Origin: Halomonas stenophila
GTDB taxonomy: Bacteria; Pseudomonadota; Gammaproteobacteria; Pseudomonadales; Halomonadaceae
Direction of reading: 5' to 3'
DNA length: 64,000 bases
Assembly: GCF_014192275.1 (NCBI RefSeq)
Contig: NZ_JACHXR010000011.1
Coordinates: 62,001 to 126,000, forward strand
The position numbers and the translations under genes are program-made. Shown here piece by piece: positions 16,556 to 26,920 of this stretch (the stretch's first letter is position 1; each line of letters begins with the position of its first letter). The notes under the pieces are model-generated. The model was not told the DNA's origin. It did not search any database and saw only the letters and a program-made list of their open reading frames with translations.

Positions 16556-17971
16556 ATGAGAGCGACAACACTCAAGGGTACCGAGATCGAGTTGACGCCG
16601 GACATGCTGGCCGGTTTGAAGATGCAGCTCCAGGGGCCGCTGTTGACGCCGGACGACCCGGACTACGAGGCGTCGCGCCGCCTGTGGAACGCCATGATCG
16701 ACCGGCGGCCGGCCGTGGTGGTGCGTTGCCTGGGGGGCGCCGACGTGATGGCGGGCGTGCGCTTCGCCCGCGAGCATGACCTGCTGCTCTGCATCAAGGG
16801 CGGCGGCCACAACATCGCGGGGCTGGCGGTGGCCGACGGCGCGCTGATGCTCGACCTCTCGCTGATGCGCGGGGTCTGGGTCGACCGCGAGCGCCGGGTG
16901 GCCCATGCCCAGGCGGGGTGCGAGCTCGGCGACGTGGATCGCGAGACCCAGGTACACGGCCTGGCCACCGTGCTCGGCTTCATCTCCACCACCGGCATCG
17001 CCGGGCTCACCCTGGGCGGCGGCTTCGGCTACCTGACCCGGCGCTGGGGCTATACCACCGACAACGTGCTGGGCATGGAGGTGGTCACCCCCGACGGCCG
17101 ACTGGTGCATGCCAGTGCCGACGAGCATGCCGACCTGTTCTGGGGCCTGCGGGGCGGCGGCGGCAACTTCGGCGTGGTGACCCGCTTCGACTACCGGCTG
17201 TACCCCCTCGGCCCGGAGATCGTGGGCGGCCTGGTGGCCTGGCCCGCCAGCGAGGCCCCGGCGGTGCTCGAGCTCTATCGCCGCCTGGCCGAGCAGGCCC
17301 CGCCCGAGCTGACCCTTGTCGCCTTGCTGCGGCCGGCACCGCCGGCGCCCTGGTTGCCCAGGGAGTACCATGGCACGCCGATCGTGGCGCTGCTGGCCTG
17401 CTACAGCGGCACGCCGGAGGAGGGCGAGGCGGTGGTCGCGCCGATCAAGGGCTTCGGCCAGCCCATCGGCGACGTGCTGGTGCGTCGGCCCTACGCACAG
17501 CTGCAGAAGCTGCTCGATGCCACCCAGCCCAAGGGGCGGCGCTACTACTGGAAGAGCGAGTATCTGCCGGGCATCGAGCCCGCGCTGTGCGACACGGTCA
17601 TCGAACATGCCGGGCGCATCCGCTCGCCGCACTCGGCGGTGATCCTGTTCCAGCTGGGCGGTGCCCTGAACGCGCTCGACAACGACCACTCGGCGGTGGG
17701 CAACCGCGATGCGCGCTACGTCGTCAACGTGGGCGGCGCCTGGGAGTCGCCGGAGGACGACGCGGCGAACATCGCCTGGGCCCGTGAGGCCTGGCTGGAC
17801 CTGAAGGCCTTCTCCACCGGCGGCACCTACATCAACTTCCTGACCGAGGACGAAGGCCCGGAGCGCGTCGAAGCGGCCCTCGGCCCGGCTCTCCGGCGGC
17901 TCGCCGAGATCAAGCGCCGCTGGGATCCGGACAACCGCTTCCGCGTCAATCGCAACATTGCACCCGGCTGA
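16556..17971 (+). CDS. FAD-binding oxidoreductase (PCMH/berberine-bridge type)
   Basis: The 471-residue protein has an N-terminal FAD-binding PCMH domain (~35-225) and a C-terminal berberine-bridge domain with the terminal YDPDNRF-like motif (here WDPDNRFRVN). H85 in GGGHNIAG is the expected covalent FAD site. The Cys used for a second covalent link in bicovalent relatives is absent from the GFISTTGIAG segment, so a single link is predicted. AGGAG precedes ATG 16556. Such enzymes oxidise sugars, alcohols or polyketides; the substrate is unknown. It is divergent from the HxlR gene. Confidence 0.85.
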   Translation: MRATTLKGTEIELTPDMLAGLKMQLQGPLLTPDDPDYEASRRLWNAMIDRRPAVVVRCLGGADVMAGVRFAREHDLLLCIKGGGHNIAGLAVADGALMLDLSLMRGVWVDRERRVAHAQAGCELGDVDRETQVHGLATVLGFISTTGIAGLTLGGGFGYLTRRWGYTTDNVLGMEVVTPDGRLVHASADEHADLFWGLRGGGGNFGVVTRFDYRLYPLGPEIVGGLVAWPASEAPAVLELYRRLAEQAPPELTLVALLRPAPPAPWLPREYHGTPIVALLACYSGTPEEGEAVVAPIKGFGQPIGDVLVRRPYAQLQKLLDATQPKGRRYYWKSEYLPGIEPALCDTVIEHAGRIRSPHSAVILFQLGGALNALDNDHSAVGNRDARYVVNVGGAWESPEDDAANIAWAREAWLDLKAFSTGGTYINFLTEDEGPERVEAALGPALRRLAEIKRRWDPDNRFRVNRNIAPG

Positions 17972-18067
17972 GTGAAGGGGAGCGGGTAAGGCGCATCGCC
18001 ACTCCATCTCCAGCCGAACCGAGAGGGCATGGCAGTAGCAATGCCCGCAACTCGAGGAGGTACCCCC

Positions 18068-18796
18068 ATGTACGAGATGATCCGCAACACCCTGGTGCCG
18101 CGTGGCACCGGTAGGACGCAGGCCGTCCTTCCGCGGCTCGGTCCCATCGGCGTTCTGGCAGCCACCGTGGTAGCCGCCGCCTTTATCCTGCCTTCCCCGG
18201 TGAAGGCAGGCGACAAGGGCCAGGAGAGCGCCCAGCACACCGCCGCGGTGGAGTGGCACCCCCAGTCGGGCAAGGAAGGCGAGGTCGCCGGCGCGGAGGC
18301 CACCTTGTACACCACTGAGTGGGGCAGCTCCGTCCACTTCGAGGCGGCTGGCCTCGAGCCGGGGCATGTCTACACGCTGTGGTGGGTCGTGGTGAACAAC
18401 CCCGGGGCCTGCGAGGCACACCCGGAACCCTGCACCGCGGGAGACGTCCTCGCCGAGGGCAACCCCGCCGAGGCACAGGTCGGCTACGCCGACGGCAACG
18501 TCGCCACCGACGATGGCGAGGCCACCTTCAGCGCCCACTTCACGCCCGGTCCGATCGAGGGGGGCTGGCTGCCCGATCAGGAGTTCACCAACCTGGGGGG
18601 CGCCGAGCACCACTTCGTCGTCAACGACCACGGCCCGCTTGTCGCCGAGCTGATGCCGGGGATGATGCACACCTACCGGGGAGGCTGCAGCGATGACTCG
18701 CCGTTCCCCGATGGCTTCCCCGACACCGCGCTCGCCGATGGCGAACCAGGCCCCAACGAGTGCATCCTGACCCAGGATGCGATCTTGCAGCCGTAG
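18068..18796 (+). CDS. Exported protein of unknown function
   Basis: A strong AGGAGGT (18055-18061) sets the start at 18068, giving 242 residues. Residues ~25-50 form a signal peptide-like hydrophobic stretch (GVLAATVVAAAFILPSPVKA) with likely cleavage after VKA. The mature part is acidic and has a VYTLWWVVVNNPGACE segment and four to five cysteines, which suggests a disulfide-stabilised beta-rich periplasmic or surface protein. I do not recognise the family. It follows the FAD oxidoreductase by about 100 bp in the same direction. Confidence 0.7.
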   Translation: MYEMIRNTLVPRGTGRTQAVLPRLGPIGVLAATVVAAAFILPSPVKAGDKGQESAQHTAAVEWHPQSGKEGEVAGAEATLYTTEWGSSVHFEAAGLEPGHVYTLWWVVVNNPGACEAHPEPCTAGDVLAEGNPAEAQVGYADGNVATDDGEATFSAHFTPGPIEGGWLPDQEFTNLGGAEHHFVVNDHGPLVAELMPGMMHTYRGGCSDDSPFPDGFPDTALADGEPGPNECILTQDAILQP

Positions 18797-18827
18797 GTTC
18801 ATGATCCCTATGAAGGCGGGTCTGGAC

Positions 18828-20630
<1,803 letters not shown>

Positions 20631-20632
20631 GG

Positions 20633-20929
20633 TCACTCCCGATCCGCATCCGAGGCTGTCGGGGTGGAGGGATAGCCGGCGTTGGTGGTCGCCTCGGTCA
20701 ATGCTTCAATGAACGTTCGGGAATCGTCGAAGGTGATCACCGCCTCACGATTCTCGTAGCTCACGTCGACTTGCGAGACGCCGTCCACCTTGTTGAGGGC
20801 GGCCTTGACGGTGATGGGGCAGGCGGCGCAGGTCATGCCCGGCACCGACAGGGTCACGGTCTGCATGGCGGCCCAAGCGGGCATGCAGAGCAGGGCGAGG
20901 AGCGATATCAGGGCGAAACGCATTCCCAT
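20633..20929 (-). CDS. merP: Periplasmic mercury-binding protein MerP
   Basis: MerP binds Hg(II) in the periplasm and passes it to MerT/MerF. The 98-residue precursor has a signal peptide (LISLLALLCMPAWA) followed by a heavy-metal-associated domain with the GMTCAACP motif. GGAGA lies seven bases before ATG 20929. It lies 13 bp downstream of merT in the same operon. Confidence 0.95.
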   Translation of the reverse strand: MGMRFALISLLALLCMPAWAAMQTVTLSVPGMTCAACPITVKAALNKVDGVSQVDVSYENREAVITFDDSRTFIEALTEATTNAGYPSTPTASDADRE

Positions 20930-20942
20930 GGGACATCTCCTT

Positions 20943-21293
20943 TCAGTAGAACAGGGGCAGGACGTAGGGGAACGCGAGGGCGATCAGTACCAGTACCGAC
21001 ACCATCCAGAAGATCGCCTTGTAGCCCGTCCTGACCTGTGGCATGGCGCACAACTCCCCCGGCCGGCACTGTTCCACGGGACGGAAGATTCGGCGCCAGG
21101 CGAAGAACAGCGCCACCAGCGCCACGCCGATGAAGAGCGGGCGGTAGGGTTCCAGGGCTGTCAGGTTGCCGATCCAGGCGCCGGAAACGCCCAGCGTGAG
21201 CAGCACCAGAGGGCCGAGACAGCAGGCCGACGCCAGCAGGGCCGCGAACCCTCCGGCGGCCAGGGGGCTACGTCCCGATTTCGATGTTGACAT
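20943..21293 (-). CDS. merT: Mercuric ion transporter MerT
   Basis: MerT is the main inner-membrane Hg(II) importer. The 116-residue protein has three transmembrane helices, the vicinal pair in the first helix (LLASACCLGPLVLL) and the cytoplasmic-loop cysteines in EQCRPGELCAMPQ. It is the first gene behind the mer operator and is transcribed away from merR. Confidence 0.95.
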   Translation of the reverse strand: MSTSKSGRSPLAAGGFAALLASACCLGPLVLLTLGVSGAWIGNLTALEPYRPLFIGVALVALFFAWRRIFRPVEQCRPGELCAMPQVRTGYKAIFWMVSVLVLIALAFPYVLPLFY

Positions 21294-21329
21294 TCGCTTG
21301 CACCTTTCATGGCCTGGTTCGCTGAGCTA

Positions 21330-21360
21330 AGGTTACTTCCGTAGTCAGATACGGAGTCAA
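21330..21360 (-). promoter_or_regulatory. mer operator/promoter for merTPFA
   Basis: On the minus strand TTGACT (-35, 21360-21355) and TAACCT (-10, 21335-21330) are 19 bases apart, the over-long spacer that MerR corrects by untwisting DNA. The spacer holds the MerR dyad, CTCCGTA..TACGGAA. The architecture matches the Tn501/Tn21 mer operator. merR starts five bases beyond it on the other strand, so MerR controls both directions. Confidence 0.93.
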
Positions 21361-21365
21361 GGCGC

Positions 21366-21803
21366 GTGCAGGATGATAAAGCGAATTCACTGACCATCGG
21401 CGGCCTGGCCAAGGCGGCAAACGTGCATGTCGAGACGATCCGCTACTACCAGCGACGAGGGCTGTTATCGGAGCCCGAGCGTCCTCCGGGGGGTATTCGA
21501 CGTTATGGTGCCGCCGAGATCGACAGGTTGACGTTCGTGAAGACGTCGCAGCAGCTGGGCTTCAGTCTCGATGAGATCAGCGACCTGCTTCGGCTGGACG
21601 ATGGCACCCACTGTCAGGAAGCCAGGGCGCTCGCCGAGCACAAGTTGCGGGACGTGCGTGAGAAGATCGACAGGCTGGCGCAAATCGAGAAGGTGCTAAG
21701 CGTCATGGTCGAGCGATGCCACTCACACCAGGGCAATATCACCTGCCCGCTAATAGCGTCATTGCATGCAGGGATCAGGGGGACAGGAGACCCGAGGGAT
21801 TAA
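21366..21803 (+). CDS. merR: Mercury-responsive regulator MerR
   Basis: MerR represses merTPFA without Hg(II) and activates it when Hg(II) is bound. The 145-residue protein has an N-terminal MerR winged helix ([20 protein letters not shown]) and the three Hg ligands C83, C118 and C127 with the expected spacing. The start is a GTG; no in-frame ATG lies nearby. Base composition is visibly less GC-rich than the flanking doe/eut genes, in keeping with transfer. Confidence 0.95.
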   Translation: MQDDKANSLTIGGLAKAANVHVETIRYYQRRGLLSEPERPPGGIRRYGAAEIDRLTFVKTSQQLGFSLDEISDLLRLDDGTHCQEARALAEHKLRDVREKIDRLAQIEKVLSVMVERCHSHQGNITCPLIASLHAGIRGTGDPRD

Positions 21804-21881
21804 TTCATCGGGAGTTCCCAGAAAACGGCTCAGCCCCTGAGGTGCGTTCTCCGATAGACCATGTCTACAAGGAAAGCTTGC

Positions 21882-21953
21882 ATGACCAGCCTGCCCGCCA
21901 ACATCCTGCACCTTCCGGAATACCCCATCCTGAAAAGCAAGGCAGAGGAGTGA
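21882..21953 (+). CDS. Very short frame before eutC
   Basis: ATG 21882, preceded by AAGGAAAG, encodes 23 residues beginning MTSLPANILHLPEYPI. It is followed by the dyad AAGTGGT-N8-ACCACTT (21953-21974) and then eutC. It may be a leader peptide or the surviving start of a gene removed when the eutB-eutC junction was rearranged. There is no homology I recognise. Confidence 0.25.
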   Translation: MTSLPANILHLPEYPILKSKAEE

Positions 21954-21974
21954 AGTGGTCCTCGTCAACCACTT
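21953..21974. repeat. Inverted repeat upstream of eutC
   Basis: AAGTGGT (21953-21959) and ACCACTT (21968-21974) are perfect complements around an 8-base loop. There is no T-tract, so an operator or weak attenuator is as likely as a terminator. It lies 27 bases before the eutC ATG. Confidence 0.35.
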
Positions 21975-22001
21975 GATCCGGATACCCCTGGAGATTTCCC
22001 C

Positions 22002-22949
22002 ATGCAGCTCTATCAACGCGATGCCATCGAGGCCGCCGTGGGCATCGACCGCGAGGCCCTGGTGGCGGTGGAGGCCGGCTTCGCCGCCCTGGGCCGCGGC
22101 GAGGCCGTGCAGCCCCCGATCCTCTCCATGGCCATCGAGGAGGCCAATGGCGAGGTGGACGTCAAGACGGCGCATATCCGCGGCGCCGCGCGCTTCGCCA
22201 TCAAGGTCAGCCCCGGCTTCTTCGACAACCCCCGGCTCGGCCTGCCGAGTCTCAATGGCCTGATGATGGTGTTCTCGGCGAGGACCGGTCAGGTGGAGGC
22301 CGTGCTCTTCGACGAGGGCTACCTGACCATGGTGCGCACGGCCCTGGCCGGGGCCATCGCCGCCCGTCACCTGTCCCGGGAGAACAGCCGCCGGGTGGCG
22401 GTCCTGGGGGCCGGCGAGCAGGCCGAGCGACAGGTGGAGGCCCTGCGCCTGGTGCGGGACATCCGCGTCGTGGATCTCTGGGCACGCCGCCGGTCGGCCG
22501 CCGAGGCCCTGGCCGAGCGGCTGCGCGCCCGCGGCCTCGAGGCGCATGTCCATGAGGAGGTCCCCGCCGCCTGCGCGGCGGCCGATATCATCGTCACCGC
22601 CACGCCGTCCCGGACGCCGCTGCTCTTCGCCCGGGACCTCCCGGAGGGCGTGCACGTCACCGCCATGGGCGCGGACAGTCCCGACAAGCGCGAGCTCGAT
22701 GCCTCGGTGCTGACCCGGGCCGATGCCTTCGTCGCCGACAGCCGGGCCCAGAGCGAGACCAACGGCGAGCTCAAGGCCTTTGCCGGCCGGGAGACACCGT
22801 TCAAGGTCCACGAGCTGGGCCGGGTGATCGCCGGTGGTGACATGCTGCGGCTCTCGGCGGCCACCATCACGGTCTGCGACCTCACCGGGACCGGCGTCCA
22901 GGACACCGCCATCGCCGACCATGCGCTGTCGCGGCTGGTCGGGACCTAG
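22002..22949 (+). CDS. eutC: Hydroxyectoine utilization protein EutC (ornithine cyclodeaminase/mu-crystallin family)
   Basis: EutC works with EutB to convert the hydroxylated intermediate of hydroxyectoine degradation toward the ectoine pathway. The 315-residue protein shows the ornithine cyclodeaminase fold: an N-terminal substrate domain, a Rossmann motif (VAVLGAGEQAERQVEAL) and the DLTGTGVQDTAIA segment with the family catalytic Asp. It lies after the accessory block rather than beside eutB. A weak GGAG precedes the ATG. Confidence 0.88.
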   Translation: MQLYQRDAIEAAVGIDREALVAVEAGFAALGRGEAVQPPILSMAIEEANGEVDVKTAHIRGAARFAIKVSPGFFDNPRLGLPSLNGLMMVFSARTGQVEAVLFDEGYLTMVRTALAGAIAARHLSRENSRRVAVLGAGEQAERQVEALRLVRDIRVVDLWARRRSAAEALAERLRARGLEAHVHEEVPAACAAADIIVTATPSRTPLLFARDLPEGVHVTAMGADSPDKRELDASVLTRADAFVADSRAQSETNGELKAFAGRETPFKVHELGRVIAGGDMLRLSAATITVCDLTGTGVQDTAIADHALSRLVGT

Positions 22950-23026
22950 GTCGCCTTGTGCCCGGCGCCGGCCTGGCGCAGGCTGCACGGGTGAGCCCAG
23001 TGATCGACGCAAGGAGAAAGCACGAG

Positions 23027-23710
23027 ATGGCAATGGTACTGGCCTTCGATGTCTACGGGACCCTGATCGATACCCATGGCGTGGTCACCGAACTGGAGCA
23101 GCGGCTGGCCGCCCAGGGCCAGTCCGACCTGGCCCCGGAGTTCTCGCGACGCTGGCGGGACAAGCAGCTCGAGTACAGCTTCCGTCGCGGCCTGATGGGG
23201 GCCTACGTGGACTTCTCTCAGTGCACCCGGGAGGCCCTCGAGTACACCGACCGGGCGCTGCGTACGGGCTTCGGCGAGGCCGACAAGGATCACCTGATGG
23301 ACGCCTATGCGCGGCTGCCGGCCTTCCCCGAGGCCGAGGCCGCCCTGGCGCGCCTCGCCGAGGCCGGCGTGACCTGCGTGGCGTTCTCCAACGGCAGCCG
23401 TGACGCCGTCGAGGGCCTGCTGGGCGAGGCCGGCCTGCTCGAGCGCTTCGACGACATCGTCAGCGTCGAGGAGGTCAAGCGCTTCAAGCCGGACCCCGCG
23501 GTCTATGCCCACCTGCGCCATCGCCTCGAGGTGGAGCCCGGTGATACCTGGCTGATCTCGAGCAATGCCTTCGACGTCATCGGCGCCCGCCATGCCGGCC
23601 TGCATGCGGCCTGGGTCCGGCGCCTGCCGGAGGCGCCCTTCGATCCCTGGGGCATCGAGCCCGACCTCACCGTGGCGGACCTGGCGGGGCTGGTCGACGC
23701 CCTGGTCTGA
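23027..23710 (+). CDS. Haloacid dehalogenase type II-like hydrolase
   Basis: The 227-residue HAD-superfamily protein has motif I FDVYGTLID (nucleophilic Asp), motif II FSNGS and motif III KRFKPDPAVY followed by a SSNAFD-type motif IV. These are the features of L-2-haloacid dehalogenases and related phosphatases. AAGGAG at 23011-23016 supports ATG 23027. It follows eutC by 77 bp and may be co-transcribed. The real substrate is unknown; many such proteins in catabolic operons are phosphatases or dehalogenases of unproved function. Confidence 0.82.
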   Translation: MAMVLAFDVYGTLIDTHGVVTELEQRLAAQGQSDLAPEFSRRWRDKQLEYSFRRGLMGAYVDFSQCTREALEYTDRALRTGFGEADKDHLMDAYARLPAFPEAEAALARLAEAGVTCVAFSNGSRDAVEGLLGEAGLLERFDDIVSVEEVKRFKPDPAVYAHLRHRLEVEPGDTWLISSNAFDVIGARHAGLHAAWVRRLPEAPFDPWGIEPDLTVADLAGLVDALV

Positions 23711-23713
23711 GCG

Positions 23714-24397
23714 TCAGGCGGGACACTCCAGGGGCGTGGCATCCGCCGAGAAGACCAGCCGGCCGAACCAGGCACGGGCATCGCCCCCGGCATTGTCGCC
23801 GTCGGTCATCAGGGCCACGCCGTCGATGGTCGCCGGGGTGGCCCCGAACAGGCGGCGGTAGTCCGCGCGCACGTCGCGGACCTCGGCGACCCAGTCGCCC
23901 ACCCGGGCCGTGCCCCCCTGAAGGGCCAGCAGGTGGGCACGGTCGGTGAAGGCGTTGGGCCAGTCGCTGCCGGCGGCCTGGGTCGACGACCACACATAGT
24001 TCACCGACTGCACCTGCCAGGGCAGCAGGCCGGTGCGCCGGGCCACATAGACCCGCCCCGGGTAGTCGTCCCCGCCCCTGGTGGTCTCGTCGAGGCCGGG
24101 ATAGATCCCCGAGACCCGCCAGCACCACTTCAGATAGGGCGTGGCGGTCAGGTCGATCCGCCGTTCCAGGTACTTGGCCGAGGCCTGCCCATCGGCCCGG
24201 GCCCGCAGCACCAGCCGGCCGTCGAGCTCCACCAGCCGGTATTCGGTATGGCCGGCGAAAGAGCGGCTGGGCCAGGCGAGGATGTCCCGGGGCGAGAACG
24301 CCAGTTCGGCGGTGGCCGAGGCGCTCGACAGGCCGAGGAGCAGGCCGGCCAGCAGGCGCAGTGCCAGGCGTTGCGGGGCAGGGGAATGGGGACGCAT
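23714..24397 (-). CDS. DUF3047-family exported protein
   Basis: The 227-residue protein has an N-terminal signal peptide (LALRLLAGLLLGLSSASATA) and a beta-rich domain with the DUF3047 hallmarks YLKWCWRVSG, DDYPGRVYV and NYVWSS. The function of the family is unknown; it is probably periplasmic. It converges with the HAD gene, leaving a three-base gap, and is divergent from the DUF302 gene. Confidence 0.82.
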   Translation of the reverse strand: MRPHSPAPQRLALRLLAGLLLGLSSASATAELAFSPRDILAWPSRSFAGHTEYRLVELDGRLVLRARADGQASAKYLERRIDLTATPYLKWCWRVSGIYPGLDETTRGGDDYPGRVYVARRTGLLPWQVQSVNYVWSSTQAAGSDWPNAFTDRAHLLALQGGTARVGDWVAEVRDVRADYRRLFGATPATIDGVALMTDGDNAGGDARAWFGRLVFSADATPLECPA

Positions 24398-24536
24398 GGA
24401 GTCTCCTTACGGGGGCTGGAGCAATGCGAGGGGCTGTGTCGCGGCGGCCGGGCATTCCTTACATGTTGCCCTGATGACTTGACCCGCTGCCGGGTGTCGC
24501 CAAGGCTGAGGACGTCCATCGACGGGAGGGAATGCC

Positions 24537-25016
24537 ATGAGGCGAGTGACCAGGCCCCTGGCCATGCTGGGGCTGGCGATGGGGGTGGCCCTCGGCGCCG
24601 CCGCCGATGACGCCAGCGAGACATCACGACACGGCATCCTTCACAGGATAAGCCAGGACGAGGTCGCCCGGGTCGACGGCCGCCTGCGCGAGGCCCTGGA
24701 GGCCCGTGGCATGCGCCTGATGACGGTGGTCGACCATGCCGAGAATGCCGCCGGGGTCGATCTCGAGCTGCCCGAGACACGCACCTTCATCTTCGGCAAC
24801 CCGGCCGTGGGCACCCCCATGATGCAATGCCGGGGCAGCCTCGCCCTGGACCTTCCCCAGAAGATGCTGCTGCGCGAGACCGCCGAGGGCACCCGCATCG
24901 AATGGAACGATCCCCATTACCTGGCCCGGCGCCATGACCTCGGGGCCTGCGACCTGCCGCTGGGCAAGGTGGCGGGAGCCCTGTCGGGCATCGCCGAGGC
25001 GGCCGCCGGCGACTAG
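24537..25016 (+). CDS. DUF302-domain exported protein
   Basis: The 159-residue protein has a signal peptide followed by a DUF302 domain (residues ~50-140), recognised from LREALEARGMRLMTVVDHAENA and the FGNPAVGTPMMQ segment. DUF302 proteins are small dimeric, often periplasmic, proteins of unknown role. GGGAGGG precedes the ATG. Confidence 0.82.
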   Translation: MRRVTRPLAMLGLAMGVALGAAADDASETSRHGILHRISQDEVARVDGRLREALEARGMRLMTVVDHAENAAGVDLELPETRTFIFGNPAVGTPMMQCRGSLALDLPQKMLLRETAEGTRIEWNDPHYLARRHDLGACDLPLGKVAGALSGIAEAAAGD

Positions 25017-25122
25017 CTCCGGTTCCCCACCACCTCCTCCCCCGAGGCGCCTGTAGTAAGGGGGGACGCCGGTAGCCGACCAAGCCAAGCAAGGTGAGGT
25101 TCGCTGTGATTGTCGGCGTGGC

Positions 25123-25398
25123 GTGCATCGCTTGTCCATTCGTATCTCCTCGCCCGCGACCCTGCGCCTTCAGGGACGGAGCTGGGCCTTTACCGCCAGT
25201 GAACAGTTGCGGCTTCGTGGACGCCTGCTCGATGGCGAGGCGCGTCGGGTGGCGGCCTCTCCCCCTGCCGGGGGAGGTTTCCTGCTCGGAGCCGAGGTCT
25301 CGCCGGGGGATTACCTGCTCGAAGTCGAGGGGTACACCCTCGGTACCCGAAGCGAACTCGAGACGTCGCGTTATCAGATCCTGATGATCCTGGAGTAA
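25123..25398 (+). CDS. Small hypothetical protein
   Basis: The frame encodes 91 residues from a GTG start, with no strong ribosome-binding site. The sequence is beta-strand rich with alternating hydrophobics (LRLQGRSWAFTASEQLRLRG and EVSPGDYLLEVEGYTLG), as in small beta-sandwich or carboxypeptidase-regulatory-like folds. The amino acid pattern is protein-like, but the start is uncertain and no family is recognised. Confidence 0.45.
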   Translation: MHRLSIRISSPATLRLQGRSWAFTASEQLRLRGRLLDGEARRVAASPPAGGGFLLGAEVSPGDYLLEVEGYTLGTRSELETSRYQILMILE

Positions 25399-25457
25399 GC
25401 CGGGGCTGTGTCAGGCGACAAACTGGCAGGGGTGTGACGCCCCTTGGCCTCGGCGTC

Positions 25458-25477
25458 GGCCTCAGTCAAATGAGGCC
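25458..25477. promoter_or_regulatory. Perfect dyad upstream of the porin gene
   Basis: GGCCTCA (25458-25464) and TGAGGCC (25471-25477) flank GTCAAA. It lies about 50 bases before the porin ATG, a position suited to an operator or a leader hairpin. No regulator can be assigned. Confidence 0.4.
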
Positions 25478-25528
25478 ACTGTCGGGTCGGGAAGGCTGAT
25501 TCAATAACCATAACAAGAGGTGACTCTC

Positions 25529-26863
25529 ATGGATCATTCACGCAGTTCACGATTCCCTGCTGTTTGGGCGCTGTCTCTCGGGCTTGGCGGGATACTGTCG
25601 GTGGCCGCACAACCCGGACTGGCCGATGACATGTCCGACCAGGCCACCCTGGAGGCACTGCGCGCCCAGATGCAGAAGATGCAGCGCCAGATCGAGCGAC
25701 TCGAGCAAGAACAGCGCCAGGCGGCGGAGCAACGCCAGGTCGAGGCCGACGTGCCGGCCGATGTGGTGACCGGCGGGGACATGCCCGGCAGCTTCAAGCT
25801 GCCGGGAACCGAGACCTCGGTGCAGATCGGCGGCTATGTCAAGTTCGACGCCATCTACGACCTGGACCAGGACCTCGGCGATACCCTGTTCGTCGATGGC
25901 CTGGATGCCTCGGACGACTCGAGCGACCCCTCCTTCCGCTCCCATGCCCGCCAGTCCCGGTTGTATATCAAGACCTCGACGCCCACCTCCCTGGGCGATG
26001 CCACCACGTATATCGAGGGCGACTTCTTCGGTGGGGGCGGCAACGAGGTCTTCTCGAACTCCCGCGGCTTTCGGTTGCGCCATGCCTATGGCGAGTTGGC
26101 GGGCCTGCTGGCCGGCCAGACCTGGTCGAACTTCATGCACTTCTCCGCCTACCCGGCCACCGTCGATTTCGATGGCCCGGTGGGGGTGAGCTTCATTCGC
26201 CAGGCCCAGGTGCGCTATACCCTGCCGGTAGGGCCCGGCGAGCTGTCTTTCGCCGCGGAGAACCCGGAGGGCACGGGCTTCGCCGAGTCACGGGATACGG
26301 CCCCGGATATCACGGCGCGTTACAAGTGGCAAGGGGAGGCGTCGGCCGTCGAAACCGGCGCGCTGGTGCGGCGCCTCGAGACCGACGATGCGTCGGCGTC
26401 GAGCGACGATGCCGCCACCGGCTATGGGCTGATGTTGGCGGGCAATGTCGACGTGACCGACAGCACTCGGCTGATGGCGGGGGTGCTGTATGGTGACGGC
26501 ATCGGCCGCTACATCTACACGGCGAACGGGTCCGAGGACGGGGACTCCATCGGGGCGGCTTATATCGATGCCGATGGCAGCCTGGAGACCATCGAGGCCT
26601 ACGGCTTCAATACCGCCGTCGTTCAGGAGTGGACTCCGGTCTTCACCTCGAGTCTGTCCTATGGCCTGGTGCGCGGCGATCGCCCAGAGGATCTCTTCCC
26701 GACCTCGACCCGGAGCCTGCAGAGCATCCACTTCAGCCATTTCTACCAGTGGAGCGACCCGGTGACGCTGGGCTTCGAGGTCTCGCACGCCTACAAGGAG
26801 CTGCAGAATCGCGACGATGCGGACAACACCCGGCTGCAGTTCTCCGCTCAATACGACTTCTGA
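25529..26863 (+). CDS. DcaP-type trimeric outer-membrane porin
   Basis: The 444-residue precursor has a signal peptide (to about ADD at 35), an N-terminal coiled coil (ALRAQMQKMQRQIERLEQEQ and on) typical of DcaP trimers, and a beta-barrel starting at SVQIGGYVKFDAIYD and ending in QFSAQYDF with a terminal aromatic residue. DcaP porins pass negatively charged small molecules such as dicarboxylates. The mature protein is very acidic, as expected for a halophile. AAGAGGTG precedes ATG 25529. Confidence 0.88.
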   Translation: MDHSRSSRFPAVWALSLGLGGILSVAAQPGLADDMSDQATLEALRAQMQKMQRQIERLEQEQRQAAEQRQVEADVPADVVTGGDMPGSFKLPGTETSVQIGGYVKFDAIYDLDQDLGDTLFVDGLDASDDSSDPSFRSHARQSRLYIKTSTPTSLGDATTYIEGDFFGGGGNEVFSNSRGFRLRHAYGELAGLLAGQTWSNFMHFSAYPATVDFDGPVGVSFIRQAQVRYTLPVGPGELSFAAENPEGTGFAESRDTAPDITARYKWQGEASAVETGALVRRLETDDASASSDDAATGYGLMLAGNVDVTDSTRLMAGVLYGDGIGRYIYTANGSEDGDSIGAAYIDADGSLETIEAYGFNTAVVQEWTPVFTSSLSYGLVRGDRPEDLFPTSTRSLQSIHFSHFYQWSDPVTLGFEVSHAYKELQNRDDADNTRLQFSAQYDF

Positions 26864-26879
26864 AGTGCCATGATGCAGG

Positions 26880-26908
26880 GACGAGGCGCCGCCGAGCGGC
26901 GCCCCGTC
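26880..26908. terminator. Hairpin between convergent porin and anti-sigma genes
   Basis: GGCGCCGC-CGA-GCGGCGCC (26885-26903), extended outward by GACG/CGTC with one mismatch, lies in the 57-bp gap between two convergent genes. There is no T-run, but the position and stability suit a bidirectional terminator. Confidence 0.5.
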
Positions 26909-26920
26909 ATTCAAGGGGGG

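Noticed and set aside
20743..21290. Plus-strand frames across merP and merT
   Set aside because: They are antisense to well-conserved mer genes with complete cysteine motifs and a matching operator.
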